64,000 nucleotides of DNA from CAWIUB01 sp963839175 (GCA_963839175.1 CAWIUB010000008.1:44419-108418), one strand, 5' to 3'. Positions 1 to 12,599 are shown, counted from the stretch's first letter. Notes: a model not told the origin generated them from the letters alone. Made by a program: numbers and translations.

Positions 1-64
1 CGGCAGCGGTCAGCGCCAGCGCGGTGACGCCGATGATGAGGGATCGGGTGGGCCTTCTTGACAT
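1..64 (-). CDS. N-terminus of an exported protein (partial, runs off the left edge)
   Basis: Only the first 21 codons are in the window. The minus-strand ATG at 64-62 follows an AGGAG ribosome site about 8 nt upstream (near 71-76). The encoded start is basic (MSRRPTRS) and then hydrophobic (LIIGVTALALTAA), the n- and h-regions of a signal peptide or lipoprotein leader. Function cannot be told. It runs in the same direction as the PucR regulator gene upstream of it. Confidence 0.55.
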   Translation of the reverse strand, partial: MSRRPTRSLIIGVTALALTAA

Positions 65-171
65 CGCAGTGGCTCCTGTCGTGGGTCGGAGTTGGCTGGC
101 GATGCGCCCGGGGAGGGCGCACGAAACTCGCGCTCCGAGCTGTGTTTGCTGGTGTGCTGGGTGGGTGGGTG

Positions 172-1437
172 CTAGGGGAGGGCGGATTGGGCGGCGAGAT
201 ACTGGCGGACCCGTACCGCGAGCAGGAGTGCCGCGGCCCGATCACCGTCGCCGATCGTGGTGTCCAGGAACGGGCGCAGTTCGTTGATCCGGTACTTGAC
301 GGTGTTCTGGTGGACGCCCAGCGCCGCGGCGACCTCCTTCAGCCGGCCCTGGCGGGACAGATACGCCTCAACCGTCGGCAGCACCCACTTTCGATCGATG
401 ACGGAGGACAACGGTTCGAGGGCCGTGACGGCGAATCGGCGGGCTCGCGCGGGTTCGGCCAGCAACGCGATCACCGGCGCGAGGTCGCGGTAGTCGTAGA
501 CCGGCTGCGGGTTGTGCGTCACGTGCGGGCCGACCTGCAGCGCGTCGGACGCTTCGGCATAGCTCTGCCGGGTCTCGGCCGGCCCTTCGGCCCGGTCGCC
601 CACACCTAGGGCGAGTACCCGGCCGTCGTGGGTCAGCCGGGCCAGCCGCTGGTGCAGCTGTTCGCGGCCGACGTCGCCCGCAGTCCCGACGGCGGCGACC
701 ACACTGCAGTGCCGGACGGTCCAGAGCAGGGCGTCGGCACGGTCCTCCAGCTGGCGGCCGACCTCCTCCAGCGCCTCCAGCGACAGATTCGACGGCAGCT
801 TCGCGACGACCACGCAGTGCGGCGCCGCCAGCTCGTCCGGGCCGCGTCTCTGCTCCGGCCCGGGCCCGGCCAGGATCACGTTGAGCAGGCCCGAGCGCCG
901 GTGCTCCCGTTCGCGCGCGACGTGCGCCGCCTCGTCGGTGTACGCGGCCGCCACCGCTGTCGTGATGCGGTCGGCGAAGTCCAACACCCACGTGGCCACC
1001 GGGGCCATGACCTCTTGCAGGGCACGTCCCCGGCAGGCGGGCGATGCGGTGATCTCGCTCCACATCACCCGCACCCCGATGCGGTACGCCCGCAGCATGG
1101 ACTCGAGGGGAATGCCCTGAGCCGCGCGTCGCCGGGCGCCTTCGGTGAGCGGCTCGAGCAGCTCGTCGTCCACGGGCCGTCCGCTCGCCATGACGGTGAG
1201 CCAGCACCGCACCATCGCCGCGGACACCGAGTGGATGTCGCTGATCAACGATGCGTCCGCGATCGCACGGTAGGCCGGGATCTCCGCCTCGTACGCGTGG
1301 ACCATGCTTCGGGCGATTGCGTCAGCCTGGGATTCCAGCTGTGCGGCGACGGCGCGCAGCAGCGCGCTCGCCCGAGGCGAGACGGACTCCGCCGCGCCTC
1401 GGGTCCGCGATGCCAGTTGGGCCACCTGAGCCGTCAC
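172..1437 (-). CDS. PucR/CdaR-family transcriptional regulator
   Basis: This 421-residue protein has the architecture of PucR-type regulators: an N-terminal all-helical RsbRD/GGDEF-like sensor region, a middle segment, and a C-terminal PucR helix-turn-helix (about residues 365-405, containing LKEVAAALGVHQNTVKYRI). Family members respond to small metabolites and act as activators or repressors of catabolic genes; the effector here is unknown. It starts with GTG, with GGGA about 10 nt upstream. It has no operon partner in the window: the gene downstream starts its own signal peptide at 64, and the gene on the other side is divergent, 400 bp away. Confidence 0.85.
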   Translation of the reverse strand: MTAQVAQLASRTRGAAESVSPRASALLRAVAAQLESQADAIARSMVHAYEAEIPAYRAIADASLISDIHSVSAAMVRCWLTVMASGRPVDDELLEPLTEGARRRAAQGIPLESMLRAYRIGVRVMWSEITASPACRGRALQEVMAPVATWVLDFADRITTAVAAAYTDEAAHVAREREHRRSGLLNVILAGPGPEQRRGPDELAAPHCVVVAKLPSNLSLEALEEVGRQLEDRADALLWTVRHCSVVAAVGTAGDVGREQLHQRLARLTHDGRVLALGVGDRAEGPAETRQSYAEASDALQVGPHVTHNPQPVYDYRDLAPVIALLAEPARARRFAVTALEPLSSVIDRKWVLPTVEAYLSRQGRLKEVAAALGVHQNTVKYRINELRPFLDTTIGDGDRAAALLLAVRVRQYLAAQSALP

Positions 1438-1841
1438 CTGTCGTTCCCATCGATCGTGTCCATGTGCACGATGACGTTAGCCGAGCGTGACGTGCTGCAC
1501 ATCGGCTGAAGTAGCCGACTCCTGATCGGTCAGTTGTCCGAGTGGGACAATGTCGCCACCGAACAAGATCGCCAAGCTTGGGAGATGCCCTTCGCCTCTG
1601 GGCGGTCAGGACCAGGGTCGCGCGCGAGCTTGGGGACGGCAACTCGCCGCGATGATCGGCCGTCAATCGACCGGGCGGGCAGGCAGCCCACGTATGCGCG
1701 GCGCGGCGGGTGTCCTTCGGCTCGGCGGAAAGGGCCGAACGTCTCTGCTCGCCATGAGATCCGGGAACGACAATGGCGACAGGGGCCGCGCCGCGGCTCC
1801 GCTGCGGGCTGGGTTGCGGGGCCGAGAAGGAGATCACGGTG
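1438..1841. other. Intergenic region between pucR-type gene and SHOCT gene
   Basis: About 400 bp without a convincing gene. Short frames here have no recognisable protein content. The region holds a pair of DevR-like boxes at 1710-1745 (separate entry) and the AAGGAG ribosome site of the SHOCT gene at 1827-1832. Confidence 0.5.
1710..1745 (+). promoter_or_regulatory. Tandem DevR/DosR-like boxes upstream of the SHOCT/K+ channel genes
   Basis: Two degenerate 14-mers, GTGTCCTTCGGCTC (1710-1723) and GGGCCGAACGTCTC (1732-1745), start 22 bp apart. The second matches 10 of 14 positions of the mycobacterial consensus GGGACTWWAGTCCC; the first matches 10 of 14 of the common variant GGGACTTTCGGCCC. 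The distal edge lies 97 bp from the ATG at 1842, close to the 100 bp seen at narK. Assignment is by hand alignment and by analogy with the other three pairs in the window. Confidence 0.35.
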
Positions 1842-2093
1842 ATGTACTACGACGGCCACATGAGCGGATGGGGAATCGCGTTGATGACGATCAGCGGCGT
1901 GGTGTTCTGGGGGTTGGTGATCGCCGGCATCGTGCTGCTGGTCCGCTACGTCGGCCGCAGCGGGCCATCGCCCAGGCAGCCGCCCGGCATGAGCACCCCC
2001 GAGCAGGTGCTTGCCGAGCGGTTCGCCCGCGGCGAGATCGACGAGCCGGAGTACACGAATCGGCTGGCGACGCTGCGCGGGCGGGTGCCGTGA
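1842..2093 (+). CDS. Small membrane protein with C-terminal SHOCT domain
   Basis: 83 residues. One transmembrane helix (about residues 7-30, GIALMTISGVVFWGLVIAGI) is followed by a basic linker and a SHOCT motif (EQVLAERFARGEIDEPEYTNRL, about residues 50-72). SHOCT domains are short oligomerisation modules often found at the C-terminus of small membrane proteins; no enzymatic role is known. I chose the ATG at 1842 because AAGGAG (1827-1832) sits 9 nt upstream; an upstream start at 1773 has no ribosome site. It lies 43 bp before the K+ channel gene and probably shares its transcript. A similar SHOCT protein is encoded at 20403-20627. Confidence 0.8.
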   Translation: MYYDGHMSGWGIALMTISGVVFWGLVIAGIVLLVRYVGRSGPSPRQPPGMSTPEQVLAERFARGEIDEPEYTNRLATLRGRVP

Positions 2094-2136
2094 TGACCGC
2101 GGCGGTCTGACAGGCAAGGGCGGAGGTCCGCACATC

Positions 2137-3129
2137 GTGGGCGCGATGCGGCGCATTTGGCGGGCGCTTCTCGCGTTCGGCGTGGTCGTGCTCGTCGGCA
2201 CCATCGGCTACGTCGCACTGGGCTTCAGCGTTCTCGATGCCCTGTACCAGACGGTCACCACGGTCACCACGGTCGGCTTCCGCGAGTTGCATCCACTGAG
2301 CGCGGTTGGGAAGACCTTCACCATCCTGCTGATCTTGCTTGGCGTCGGCACCGCGCTGTACACGTTGAGCGTCCTGCTGGAAGGTCTCATCGAGGGACAC
2401 CTGCGGCTACACCTGAAAAGACGGCGGATGGATCATCAGATACACCGAATGAGCGGCCACGTGATCATCTGCGGCTGGGGCCGGGTGGGCCGGGCGTGCG
2501 CGCAGTACCTCAGCGCGACCCGGCAGAACCTGGTCGTCATCGACCGCAACCCGTCCCGGCTCGAGGGCCTCGATTACCCGTCCGTACTCGGCGACGTCAC
2601 CGATGACCGCGTCCTGGAAGCGGCCGGCATCCGCCGCGCCCACGCGCTGGTCGCCGCACTCGACACCGACGCCGACAACGTCTACGTCACGTTGTCCAGC
2701 CGAGCTCTGCGTCCTGATCTGGTGATCATCGCCCGCGCCCGCACCGAGTCCTCGAAGTCCAAGCTGGTCCGAGCCGGCGCCGACCGGGCCGTCAACCCGC
2801 AGCTGATCGGGGGACGTCGGATGGCCGCGTTCGCGCTTCAGCCGCACGTCGCCGATTTCCTCGACATCGTCATGCACGACGAGGCCGTCGAGTTCAGGAT
2901 GGAGCAGGTCGAAATCGCCCCTGGTTCACCGCTTGCCGGACGCTCCCTGCTGCAGGCGGCGCTGGGCGACACGACCGGGGTGTTGCTACTCGCGGTGCGA
3001 CCGAGTGGCACCGGTGCGTTCCTCGCCCACCCCAGTCAGGAGACGGTGCTCGATCCGCACACCGTTCTCATCGTCGTCGGCGCGGACGCCCAGTTGGACG
3101 CTCTGGGTTGCCTCGCAAAGGCGCCCTGA
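2137..3129 (+). CDS. Two-helix potassium channel with RCK (TrkA-N/TrkA-C) domain
   Basis: About 330 residues. Layout: TM1 (residues 10-30), pore loop with selectivity-filter-like TTVTTVGF (41-48), TM2 (60-83), then a cytoplasmic Rossmann RCK domain beginning VIICGWGRVGRAC (109-121) and a TrkA-C region at the end. This is the ligand-gated prokaryotic K+ channel plan, in which NAD(H), Ca2+ or c-di-AMP may gate through RCK; the ligand here is unknown. The GTG at 2137 is preferred because GGAGG (2122-2126) lies 10 nt upstream; the ATG three codons later is 19 nt away. The filter reads TVGF instead of TVGY-G, a variant seen in the family. It may affect membrane potential or osmotic state during dormancy if the upstream boxes are real. 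Confidence 0.85.
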   Translation: MGAMRRIWRALLAFGVVVLVGTIGYVALGFSVLDALYQTVTTVTTVGFRELHPLSAVGKTFTILLILLGVGTALYTLSVLLEGLIEGHLRLHLKRRRMDHQIHRMSGHVIICGWGRVGRACAQYLSATRQNLVVIDRNPSRLEGLDYPSVLGDVTDDRVLEAAGIRRAHALVAALDTDADNVYVTLSSRALRPDLVIIARARTESSKSKLVRAGADRAVNPQLIGGRRMAAFALQPHVADFLDIVMHDEAVEFRMEQVEIAPGSPLAGRSLLQAALGDTTGVLLLAVRPSGTGAFLAHPSQETVLDPHTVLIVVGADAQLDALGCLAKAP

Positions 3130-3138
3130 ACCGCGTCC

Positions 3139-4145
3139 TCACCATGGCTGGTAGGTCTGCTTGCCGGCTTGCAGAGTGCTGACGTAGCCGGCGCGTTCGT
3201 ACGCCGCCTCGTCGACGCTCGCTGGAACAGCGAGCAGTCCGCGCACGTCGTCGACCGCGGTGAATCCCTTGCGCTTCAGCCAATCGGACAGGCCGTCCAG
3301 CAGCACCGCCACATGGGCCGGGCCGTGGCGCAGCAGCGCTGAGGCGGTCATTACGACGTCCGCTCCGGCGAGCAGATACTTGACGACGTCCTCGGGACCC
3401 TCGACGCCGGTTGTGGCCGCGAGGGCCGCGCGTACCCGCCCGCGCAGGATGGCGATCCACGTGCGTGGCAGCCGCGCCTCGGCCGGGGTGGACAGGTCGA
3501 TGGTGGGCGTGACGGCGAGGGTCTCGGGGTCGATGTCCGGCTGCAGGAACCGGTTGAACAGGACCAGCGCATCAGCGCCGGCCTGGTCGAGTCGCAAGGC
3601 CATCTCGCCGGTGGAGCTGAAGTGGGGGCTCAGCTTCACCGCGACCGGGACGGTCACGTTGGTCTTGACCCGGGTGAGGATGTCGACGTGCCGCTGCTCG
3701 ACATCGCGGCCGGCGATGCGCGGGTCACCTGGCACGTAGTAGATATTCAGCTCGATAGCGGCCGCGCCGGCGTCCTGCATGGCGCGGGCGTAATCGACCC
3801 AGCCATCGGGTGAGATGCCGTTGAGACTGCCGATCACCGGAATCTCGACCGCCGCGGCCGCACGTTCCAATAGGCTCAGGTAACGGTGCGGGCCCATCCC
3901 GTCGTCGGCCGCCGCCGGCAGGTAGGACAGCGATTCGGCGAAGCTCTCCGTTCCAGCGTCGACGAGCCGGGCGTACTCCAACGCCTCGCGGCGCAGTTGC
4001 TCCTCGAACAGTGAGAAGAGCACCACGGCGCCCACACCTGCATCGCCCAGCCGCCGCACGCCGTCTACGGTCTGGGACAGCGGCGACGCCGAGGCGACGA
4101 GCGGGTTGCGCAGTTCCAGCCCCATGTAGTCGGTCGCGAGATCCA

Positions 4146-4146
<1 letters not shown>
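3139..4146 (-). CDS. Dihydroorotate dehydrogenase-like flavoprotein
   Basis: 335 residues with an FMN-binding TIM-barrel of the DHOD/PreA type: N-terminal NPLVASASPLS, central SLNGIS and ELNIYYVP segments, AVKLSPHFS, and the phosphate-binding end GVEGPEDVVKYLLAGADVV. Proteins of this subgroup are not the pyrimidine enzyme proper; they commonly sit beside pyruvate:ferredoxin oxidoreductase and are assumed to be redox partners. Its ATG (4146-4144) overlaps the nifJ stop as TGATG, so the two are translationally coupled and it is the third gene of the 9364-3139 operon. The substrate is unknown. It converges on the K+ channel gene, 9 bp away. Confidence 0.8.
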
Positions 4147-7714
<3,568 letters not shown>

Positions 7715-7715
<1 letters not shown>

Positions 7716-9364
7716 CACCCGGGCTCCGGTTCCATCTCGATGGAGTGCACCGGGCACTGCTCGAAGCAGGCACGACAGCCGGTGCAGCGGTCGTAGTCGA
7801 AGCGGTACCGGTGTCCCTTGCCCAGCTTGATCACCGCGTCCTCCGGGCAGGCGCCCAGGCAGCCGTCACACTCGCAGCAGTTCCCGCAGGACAGGCACCG
7901 GTGCGCCTCGTAGTCCGCCTGTTCGGCGGTCAGCCCGCCGACGATCTCGCCGAACTCGGCCACCCGTTCCTCCAGTTCGAGTTCGGGCTGGGGCCGGCGC
8001 GTGGTGTCACCGAAGTACCACAAGTTCAGCATGTCGAACGTCGCAAGGTCGTGTTTGGGTGGCGCTTGGAAGGTGGTCTCGCGCAAGTAGGCGTCGATGT
8101 GCCGAGCGGCCTTCTTGCCGTGCCCGACACCGACCGTGACGGTCCGCTCGCTGGGCACCATGTCGCCCCCGGCGAACACCCCGGGGCAGCCGGTCATCAG
8201 CGACGTCGACACCTGCACGGTTCCGTCGTCCGCGAACTCCACGCCCGCAACGCCGCGCAGGAACGCGGTATCGGTCTGCTGGCCCAGCGCCAGGATCACC
8301 GTGTCCGCCGCGAGCGTCTCGAACCGCCCGGTCCCGCGTGGCCGGTGTGCCTCGTCCAGCTCCATGACCTCGACGGTCAGCTCGGGCCCCTCGAACGCGG
8401 TGATCGTCCGCAGCCAGTTGATGCGGACGCCTTCGCGTTCGGCGTCCTCAGCCTCTTCGGCATGGGCCGGCATCTGCTCCCGGGTGCGCCGGTAGACGAT
8501 CATCGGCTCCTCGGAGCCCAGCCGGCGGGCCACCCTGGCGGCGTCCATCGCGGTGTTGCCGCCGCCGTACACGGCTACCCGCCGGCCGATGACCGGCCGC
8601 TCACCGGACGCGACGCTCCGCAGGAACGACACCGCGTCGACGACCCGCGCCGCGTCCATCGCCGGGATGTCGACCCGCTTGGACAGGTGCGCACCCACCG
8701 CCACGAACACCGCGTCGAAGCTGCCGTCGCGCTGCTCGGCGACGAGATCCTCCACCTTATGACCCTGCACGATCCGCACGCCGAGCCGGGCGATGCGGCC
8801 GACCTCGATGTCGAGGACGTCGCGTGGTAGCCGGTACGAGGGGATTCCGTACCGCATCATCCCGCCCGGCTCCTCGCCGGCGTCGCGGATCTCGACCTGG
8901 TGACCCAGCCGAGCCAGGTGGTAGGCCGCGGACAGCCCGCTTGGTCCGGAACCGATGACCAGCACCCGCTTGCCGCTCGGCGGCTGCGACGGGTCGAAGG
9001 TCCAGCCGCGCTCGGTCGCAAGGTCGCCGAGGAAGCGCTCGACCCCGTGGATCGACACCGCGCTGTCCAGCTCGGCGCGATTGCAGACGCCTTCACACGG
9101 GTGGTAGCAGACCCGCCCGTGGATCGAGGCCAGCGGGTTGTCGGCGACCAGCTGCCGCCAGGCCCGCTCGGGGTCGCCCGCCTGGACGTACGAGAGCCAG
9201 GCCTGGATGTTCTCGCCAGCCGGGCATCCGGCGTTGCACGGCGGCAGGAGGTCGAGGTAGAAGGGTCGTTGGTGCCGAACCGGCCCGGCCCGGGACAGAC
9301 CGTGCAGCAGATCAGGCAGCGGTGTGACGTCGGGCCGCGGTCCGGGCATACCTGCCCCGGTCAT
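7715..9364 (-). CDS. GltD-like NAD(P)H:acceptor oxidoreductase with C-terminal ferredoxin domain
   Basis: About 549 residues. The N-terminal cluster-binding region has CNAGCPAGENIQ and VCYHPCEGVCNR, as in the glutamate synthase small subunit. The FAD motif is GSGPSGLSAAYHL, and the NAD(P)H motif is YGGGNTAMDAARVARRLG. The C-terminus is extended by Cys-rich motifs CLSCGNCCECDGCLGACP and CTGCRACFEQCP, which would hold two further [4Fe-4S] clusters. There is no glutamate synthase large subunit nearby. Because it is coupled to nifJ (TGATG overlap), I infer that it moves electrons between PFOR-reduced ferredoxin and NAD(P)H. The start at 9364 is preferred because the alternative GTG at 9415 lies inside the DevR-like boxes; the ribosome site is weak. 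Confidence 0.8.
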
Positions 9365-9411
9365 GACGAGCCCCGGCTTGCACGCAGATGGTGAGCCACG
9401 TGTTGATAGAA

Positions 9412-9448
9412 ACACGGATCGGCCCTTTCGAACAGGGCCAAACGGCTC
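9412..9448 (-). promoter_or_regulatory. Tandem DevR/DosR-like boxes upstream of the gltD-like/nifJ operon
   Basis: Read on the minus strand: GAGCCGTTTGGCCC (9448-9435) and GGGCCGATCCGTGT (9425-9412), starting 23 bp apart. The first carries the GGCCC half-site common in DosR boxes, and its complement shares the first eight bases with the distal box of the acg promoter. A second symmetry in the same place is GGCCCT (9421-9426) with AGGGCC (9434-9439). The promoter-proximal edge lies 48 bp from the chosen start codon at 9364. Confidence 0.35.
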
Positions 9449-9482
9449 TGGCTAGCCAACCCGCTCCGATTCGTCACGCTCG

Positions 9483-10109
9483 TCAGGGCGCGAGGCTGAA
9501 CGGCGGGTACCGGTCGGTGACCAGCACGAAGGCGTAGCCGGTCACCCGGTTGTGCCAGCGGATGACGCCCTGCACGAAGTCGAAGATGCCCCGCGGGTAC
9601 CGCCCGGTGAGCAGGATCGCGAACCAAGCGACGATGACCACCACGAACGCGGCGATATCCAGGAACAGCAGCACGATGTAGTGCGGGATTGCCAGAAACC
9701 ACTTAACCAGCGGGAGCCACCGGTTCAGGTCGCGCTCCGCATCGGGATAGGGGTAGTCGAGGTACACGGACTGGTGATCATCGGTGGACGGGTAATGGTC
9801 GTCCATCAGGGCGAGGTAGATCCCGACCCGGTTCACGAACCGCTGCAGTTCCAGGTTCCAGTCGAACCACCAACGGGGGTATTTCTGGCGGAACAAGATC
9901 ATCAGCAGTGGCGCGAGGACCAGCAAACCACCCGCTCCGGCCCCGGTCCACCCGCGGGCCGACCAGCCCCCGCCGCCTCCCGAGACGGCACCCAACACGA
10001 TCACGATCGGGATGATCACGAAGATGCGGAAGCCCGTGGTCACCCGATTCAGCTCCCGATCCGGGTAGTCGACCGAGAACTGCACGGGGTAGGTCGTCGA
10101 AGGTTGCAT
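9483..10109 (-). CDS. DUF4389 membrane protein
   Basis: 208 residues matching the DUF4389 family: a conserved YPVQFSVDYPDRELNRVTTGFR start, then repeated transmembrane segments (about residues 28-45, 58-75 and 140-170), and the internal motifs RQKYPRWWFDWNLELQRF and LTGRYPRGIFDF. There are two copies of the PRWxFDxxxxxxRW-type motif, typical of the family. Function is unknown. The ATG at 10109 is preceded by a purine-rich AAGGAGC site. It stands alone between the RelBE-type pair (divergent) and the gltD-like operon (same strand, separated by the box region). Confidence 0.75.
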   Translation of the reverse strand: MQPSTTYPVQFSVDYPDRELNRVTTGFRIFVIIPIVIVLGAVSGGGGGWSARGWTGAGAGGLLVLAPLLMILFRQKYPRWWFDWNLELQRFVNRVGIYLALMDDHYPSTDDHQSVYLDYPYPDAERDLNRWLPLVKWFLAIPHYIVLLFLDIAAFVVVIVAWFAILLTGRYPRGIFDFVQGVIRWHNRVTGYAFVLVTDRYPPFSLAP

Positions 10110-10179
10110 TTGCCGCTCCTTCCGGGTCGCTGCCTCAGCGCTTCACGCTAGCGCAGCTCGCGATCATCACGTCGTCTGA

Positions 10180-10194
10180 GGTACGATTCGTACC
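10180..10194. promoter_or_regulatory. Palindromic operator of the toxin-antitoxin pair
   Basis: GGTACGA-T-TCGTACC is a perfect 7-bp inverted repeat with a one-base centre, ending one base before the antitoxin ATG at 10196. Phd/YefM antitoxins repress their own promoters through such palindromes. No ribosome site fits between the palindrome and the ATG, so the transcript may be leaderless. Confidence 0.6.
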
Positions 10195-10195
10195 A

Positions 10196-10447
10196 ATGAC
10201 TGAGATGGCTGTCAGCGAAGCCCGCGAGCACCTCGCCGAGCTGATCGAATCCACGCACCGCTCCGGTGAGCCGGTGTATGTGACCCGACGCGGCCGACGC
10301 GTCGCAGTCATCCTCGACCCCGCTGAATACGAGCGGATCATCGACGAACTCGAAGACGCCGTGGACCGGGCAGAACTGCGTGTCGCACGCGAGGAGGATG
10401 ACTACGTGCCGTGGGAGGAGGTCAAGACCGAACTCGGCCTGACGTGA
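10196..10447 (+). CDS. Phd/YefM-family antitoxin
   Basis: 83 residues. The N-terminal DNA-binding fold AVSEAREHLAELIESTHRSGEPVYVTRRGRRVAVIL (about residues 5-41) is typical of Phd/YefM antitoxins, followed by an acidic, flexible C-terminus (EEDDYVPWEEV) that would wrap the toxin. It would neutralise the toxin at 10444 and autoregulate through the palindrome that touches its start. A second ATG three codons in (10205) is an alternative start; neither has a visible ribosome site. The stop overlaps the toxin GTG (GTGA). Confidence 0.85.
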   Translation: MTEMAVSEAREHLAELIESTHRSGEPVYVTRRGRRVAVILDPAEYERIIDELEDAVDRAELRVAREEDDYVPWEEVKTELGLT

Positions 10448-10710
10448 CTGCCCGATACACCGCCGAGGTCGCCCGCCGGACCTGGAAAGCGATCGCGGCG
10501 CTCCCACGGCGCGACCAGCAACGTGTCCGAGCTGCCATTCATCTACTCGCGGACAATCCCCGCCCGCCCGGCTGCGTGGCGATGACTGGCGAACCCCACG
10601 TCTATCGCGTCCGGGTCGGCGTCTACCGCATCGTCTATGAGGTCATCCACGACAAGCTCATCGTGCACGTCGTGCGAGTTGGTCATCGCCGAGACGTCTA
10701 CCGGAGTTAG
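10444..10710 (+). CDS. RelE/ParE-superfamily toxin
   Basis: 88 residues. The fold signature ARRTWKAIAALPRRDQQRVRAAIHLL plus the C-terminal beta strands VYRVRVGVYRIVYEV and VVRVGHRRDVYR are those of RelE-type mRNA interferases; the Arg and Tyr residues expected at the active site (R-V-G-x-Y-R-I-V-Y) are present. The GTG start at 10444 overlaps the antitoxin stop as GTGA, which sets the reading frame and gives translational coupling. It probably cleaves mRNA on the ribosome when the antitoxin is degraded. The frame is intact. Confidence 0.85.
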   Translation: MTARYTAEVARRTWKAIAALPRRDQQRVRAAIHLLADNPRPPGCVAMTGEPHVYRVRVGVYRIVYEVIHDKLIVHVVRVGHRRDVYRS

Positions 10711-10799
10711 CTGCCTGTTCTGGAAGGGCTTGTACGGTGTGAGCCGGCGACCAGGTTGAGGAAGTCGGTGAAGCAGAGGCTCGGAGAAGGAGAGGCAAC

Positions 10800-11794
10800 G
10801 TGCAGATCAGAACGCTCGGCTCGACCGGCCCAGCCGTTTCCGCGATCGGCTTGGGCCTGATGGGCATGTCCGACCTCTACGGCCCGGCCGACGAGGCCGA
10901 GAGCATTGCCACCATCCATGCCGCGCTCGATTCCGGCGTGACCCTGCTGGATACCGGCGACTTCTACGGAATGGGCCACAACGAACTGCTGCTGCGCGAT
11001 GCCCTGCGCAGTCGCAACCGGGAGCAGGTAGTGATCAGCGTCAAGTTCGGGGTACTGCGGGCCCCCACCGGCGCACCCGCCGGGCTGGATGCACGTCCGC
11101 AGGCGGTGAAGAGCTTCCTCTCCTACACGCTGCGTCGCCTCGGCACTGACCACGTGGACATCTACCGACCGGCCCGGGTCGACCCCGCAGTCCCGATCGA
11201 GGAGACCGTCGGCGCGATCGGCGAGATGGTGCAGGCCGGATACGTGCGGCACGTCGGCCTGTCCGAGGCCGGCGCCGAGACCCTGCGCCGGGCCCACGCG
11301 GTGCACCCGATCAGCGACCTGCAGATCGAGTACTCGCTGCTCTCCCGGGGCATCGAGGACCAGATCCTGCCGACGGCCCGCGAGTTGGGCATCGGCGTCA
11401 CCGCGTAGGCGTACTGTCCCGCGGCCTGCTGTCCGGGCACTGGTCCAAGGACCGGCCGCTCACCCCCGGCGACATTCGGGGCCGCAGCCCGCGGTTCAAC
11501 GCAGACAACGTCGATCGCAACCTCGGACTGGTCGAGGCGCTGCGCGGCATCGCACAGACCAAGCAGTGCACCGTCGCGCAGCTCGTCATCGCCTGGGCGC
11601 TCACCCGCGGGGAGGACATCGTGCCGCTCGTCGGCGCCCGCCGCCGCGACCGGCTCACCGAGGCGCTCGGTGCGCTGGACGTCGAGTTCACGGCCGACGA
11701 CCTGGCGGCGATCGAGCGCGCCGTGCCGGCCGGAGCCGCGGCAGGCGCCCGGTACGACGCCGCCGGCATGGCCGCACTCGACAGCGAGCGCTGA
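10800..11794 (+). pseudogene. Aldo/keto reductase, split by a single-base deletion
   Basis: Begins at GTG 10800 behind AAGGAG (10787-10792). The first 202 codons give a clean aldo/keto reductase N-terminus: IGLGLMGMSDLYG, the catalytic LLDTGDFYGMGHNE region, then DHVDIYRPARVDP and HVGLSEAG. At 11406 the frame hits TAG where the family has TAC-GGC (Tyr-Gly). Reading one base on (from 11408) the match resumes as GVLSRGLLSGHW and runs to the TGA at 11792-11794, through IAWALTRGEDIVPLVGARRRDRL. A single missing C explains it. The product would otherwise be a full-length NADPH-dependent AKR of about 330 residues. It may be a real null allele or a sequencing error. Confidence 0.8.
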
Positions 11795-11799
11795 TCGGC

Positions 11800-12225
11800 T
11801 CAGCGCGCGACCAGATCGCTTTCGACGGTGATCTGCACCAGTGGCGGCTGAGCGAGGCTGTTGTGCACGGTGCAGTGCGAGGCGACTGCGAGGAAGGCGT
11901 CGCGCCGGTCGGCGGGCAACGCACGCGGCGGCACGATCCCGATGCGAATCTCCGTGACGCGGGCCGGGCGGCTGCCCGTGGTGTAGCTGGTGGTGACCTC
12001 GAGGCCGTCAGCGGGGATGTCGTGCCGGGCGAGGTAGCGGCGAGCGTAGAAGGCGACGCAGCTGGCGAGGCTGGCGACGAACAGCTCGGTGGGCGTGGGC
12101 GCCGTGTCGGCTCCGCCCGCGTCGGCTGGCTGATCGACGGTGACGGTGTGCCCGCGGATGTCGATGGCGAAGCGGTCCGCGCCAAGGTGCCGGACCGTCA
12201 TCTCGTTCGGTGCGCCGTCGGTCAT
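11800..12225 (-). CDS. OsmC-family peroxide-reducing protein
   Basis: 141 residues with the OsmC/Ohr fold. The two redox cysteines lie in LASCVAFYARRYL (about residue 56) and ASHCTVHNSL (about residue 118). Such proteins reduce organic hydroperoxides with a dithiol donor, or act on related sulfur species. Its start overlaps the stop of the thioredoxin gene (12222-12225, ATGA), so the two are coupled, and thioredoxin is a plausible reductant. It converges on the aldo/keto reductase remnant 5 bp away. Confidence 0.85.
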   Translation of the reverse strand: MTDGAPNEMTVRHLGADRFAIDIRGHTVTVDQPADAGGADTAPTPTELFVASLASCVAFYARRYLARHDIPADGLEVTTSYTTGSRPARVTEIRIGIVPPRALPADRRDAFLAVASHCTVHNSLAQPPLVQITVESDLVAR

Positions 12226-12599
12226 GACACCGCTCGCTCTGCGCGCTCAGTCCGCACGGCGCTGCGGACCTCGTCCATATCCAGCTCGCGGACGGCAGTG
12301 ATGACCTGTTCGAGGGCGCTCTCGGGCAGCGCGCCGGGCTGCGAGAAGACCAGGACGCCGTCGCGGAAGGCCATCAGGGTGGGGATGGAGGAGATGCGGG
12401 CGGCCTGGGACAGCGCCGGTTCGGCCTCGGTGTCGACCTTGCCGAAGGTGATGTCGGAGTGCTTCGCGCTGACCCGATCGTAGATCGGGGCGAACATGCG
12501 GCATGGCCCGCACCAGGAGGCCCAGAAGTCGACGAGGACGATGCCGTCCGCAGTGACGGTGGGGGCGAAGCTGTTGGTAGTGAGAGCGACGGTGCTCAT
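12222..12599 (-). CDS. trxA: Thioredoxin
   Basis: 125 residues with the canonical active site FWASWCGPCRMFAP (Cys at about 31 and 34), the cis-proline motif SIPTLMAFRDG and the usual beta-alpha fold. There is a C-terminal extension of about 20 charged residues beyond the standard 105. It reduces disulfides in cytosolic partners; coupling to the OsmC gene suggests peroxide defence. AAAGGA lies about 10 nt upstream of the ATG. The MMPL transporter gene ends 46 bp upstream on the same strand. Confidence 0.9.
   Translation of the reverse strand: MSTVALTTNSFAPTVTADGIVLVDFWASWCGPCRMFAPIYDRVSAKHSDITFGKVDTEAEPALSQAARISSIPTLMAFRDGVLVFSQPGALPESALEQVITAVRELDMDEVRSAVRTERAERAVS

Noticed and set aside
1544..1556. 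GGGACAATGTCGC, resembling a DevR box one base short
   Set aside because: Wrong internal spacing, no partner at 22-23 bp, and almost 300 bp from the next start codon.
9421..9439. GGCCCT/AGGGCC stem before the gltD-like gene as a terminator of the DUF4389 gene
   Set aside because: Six-bp stem with no U-run, and it coincides with the box pair spaced like those of the other three promoters; a regulatory site is the better reading.
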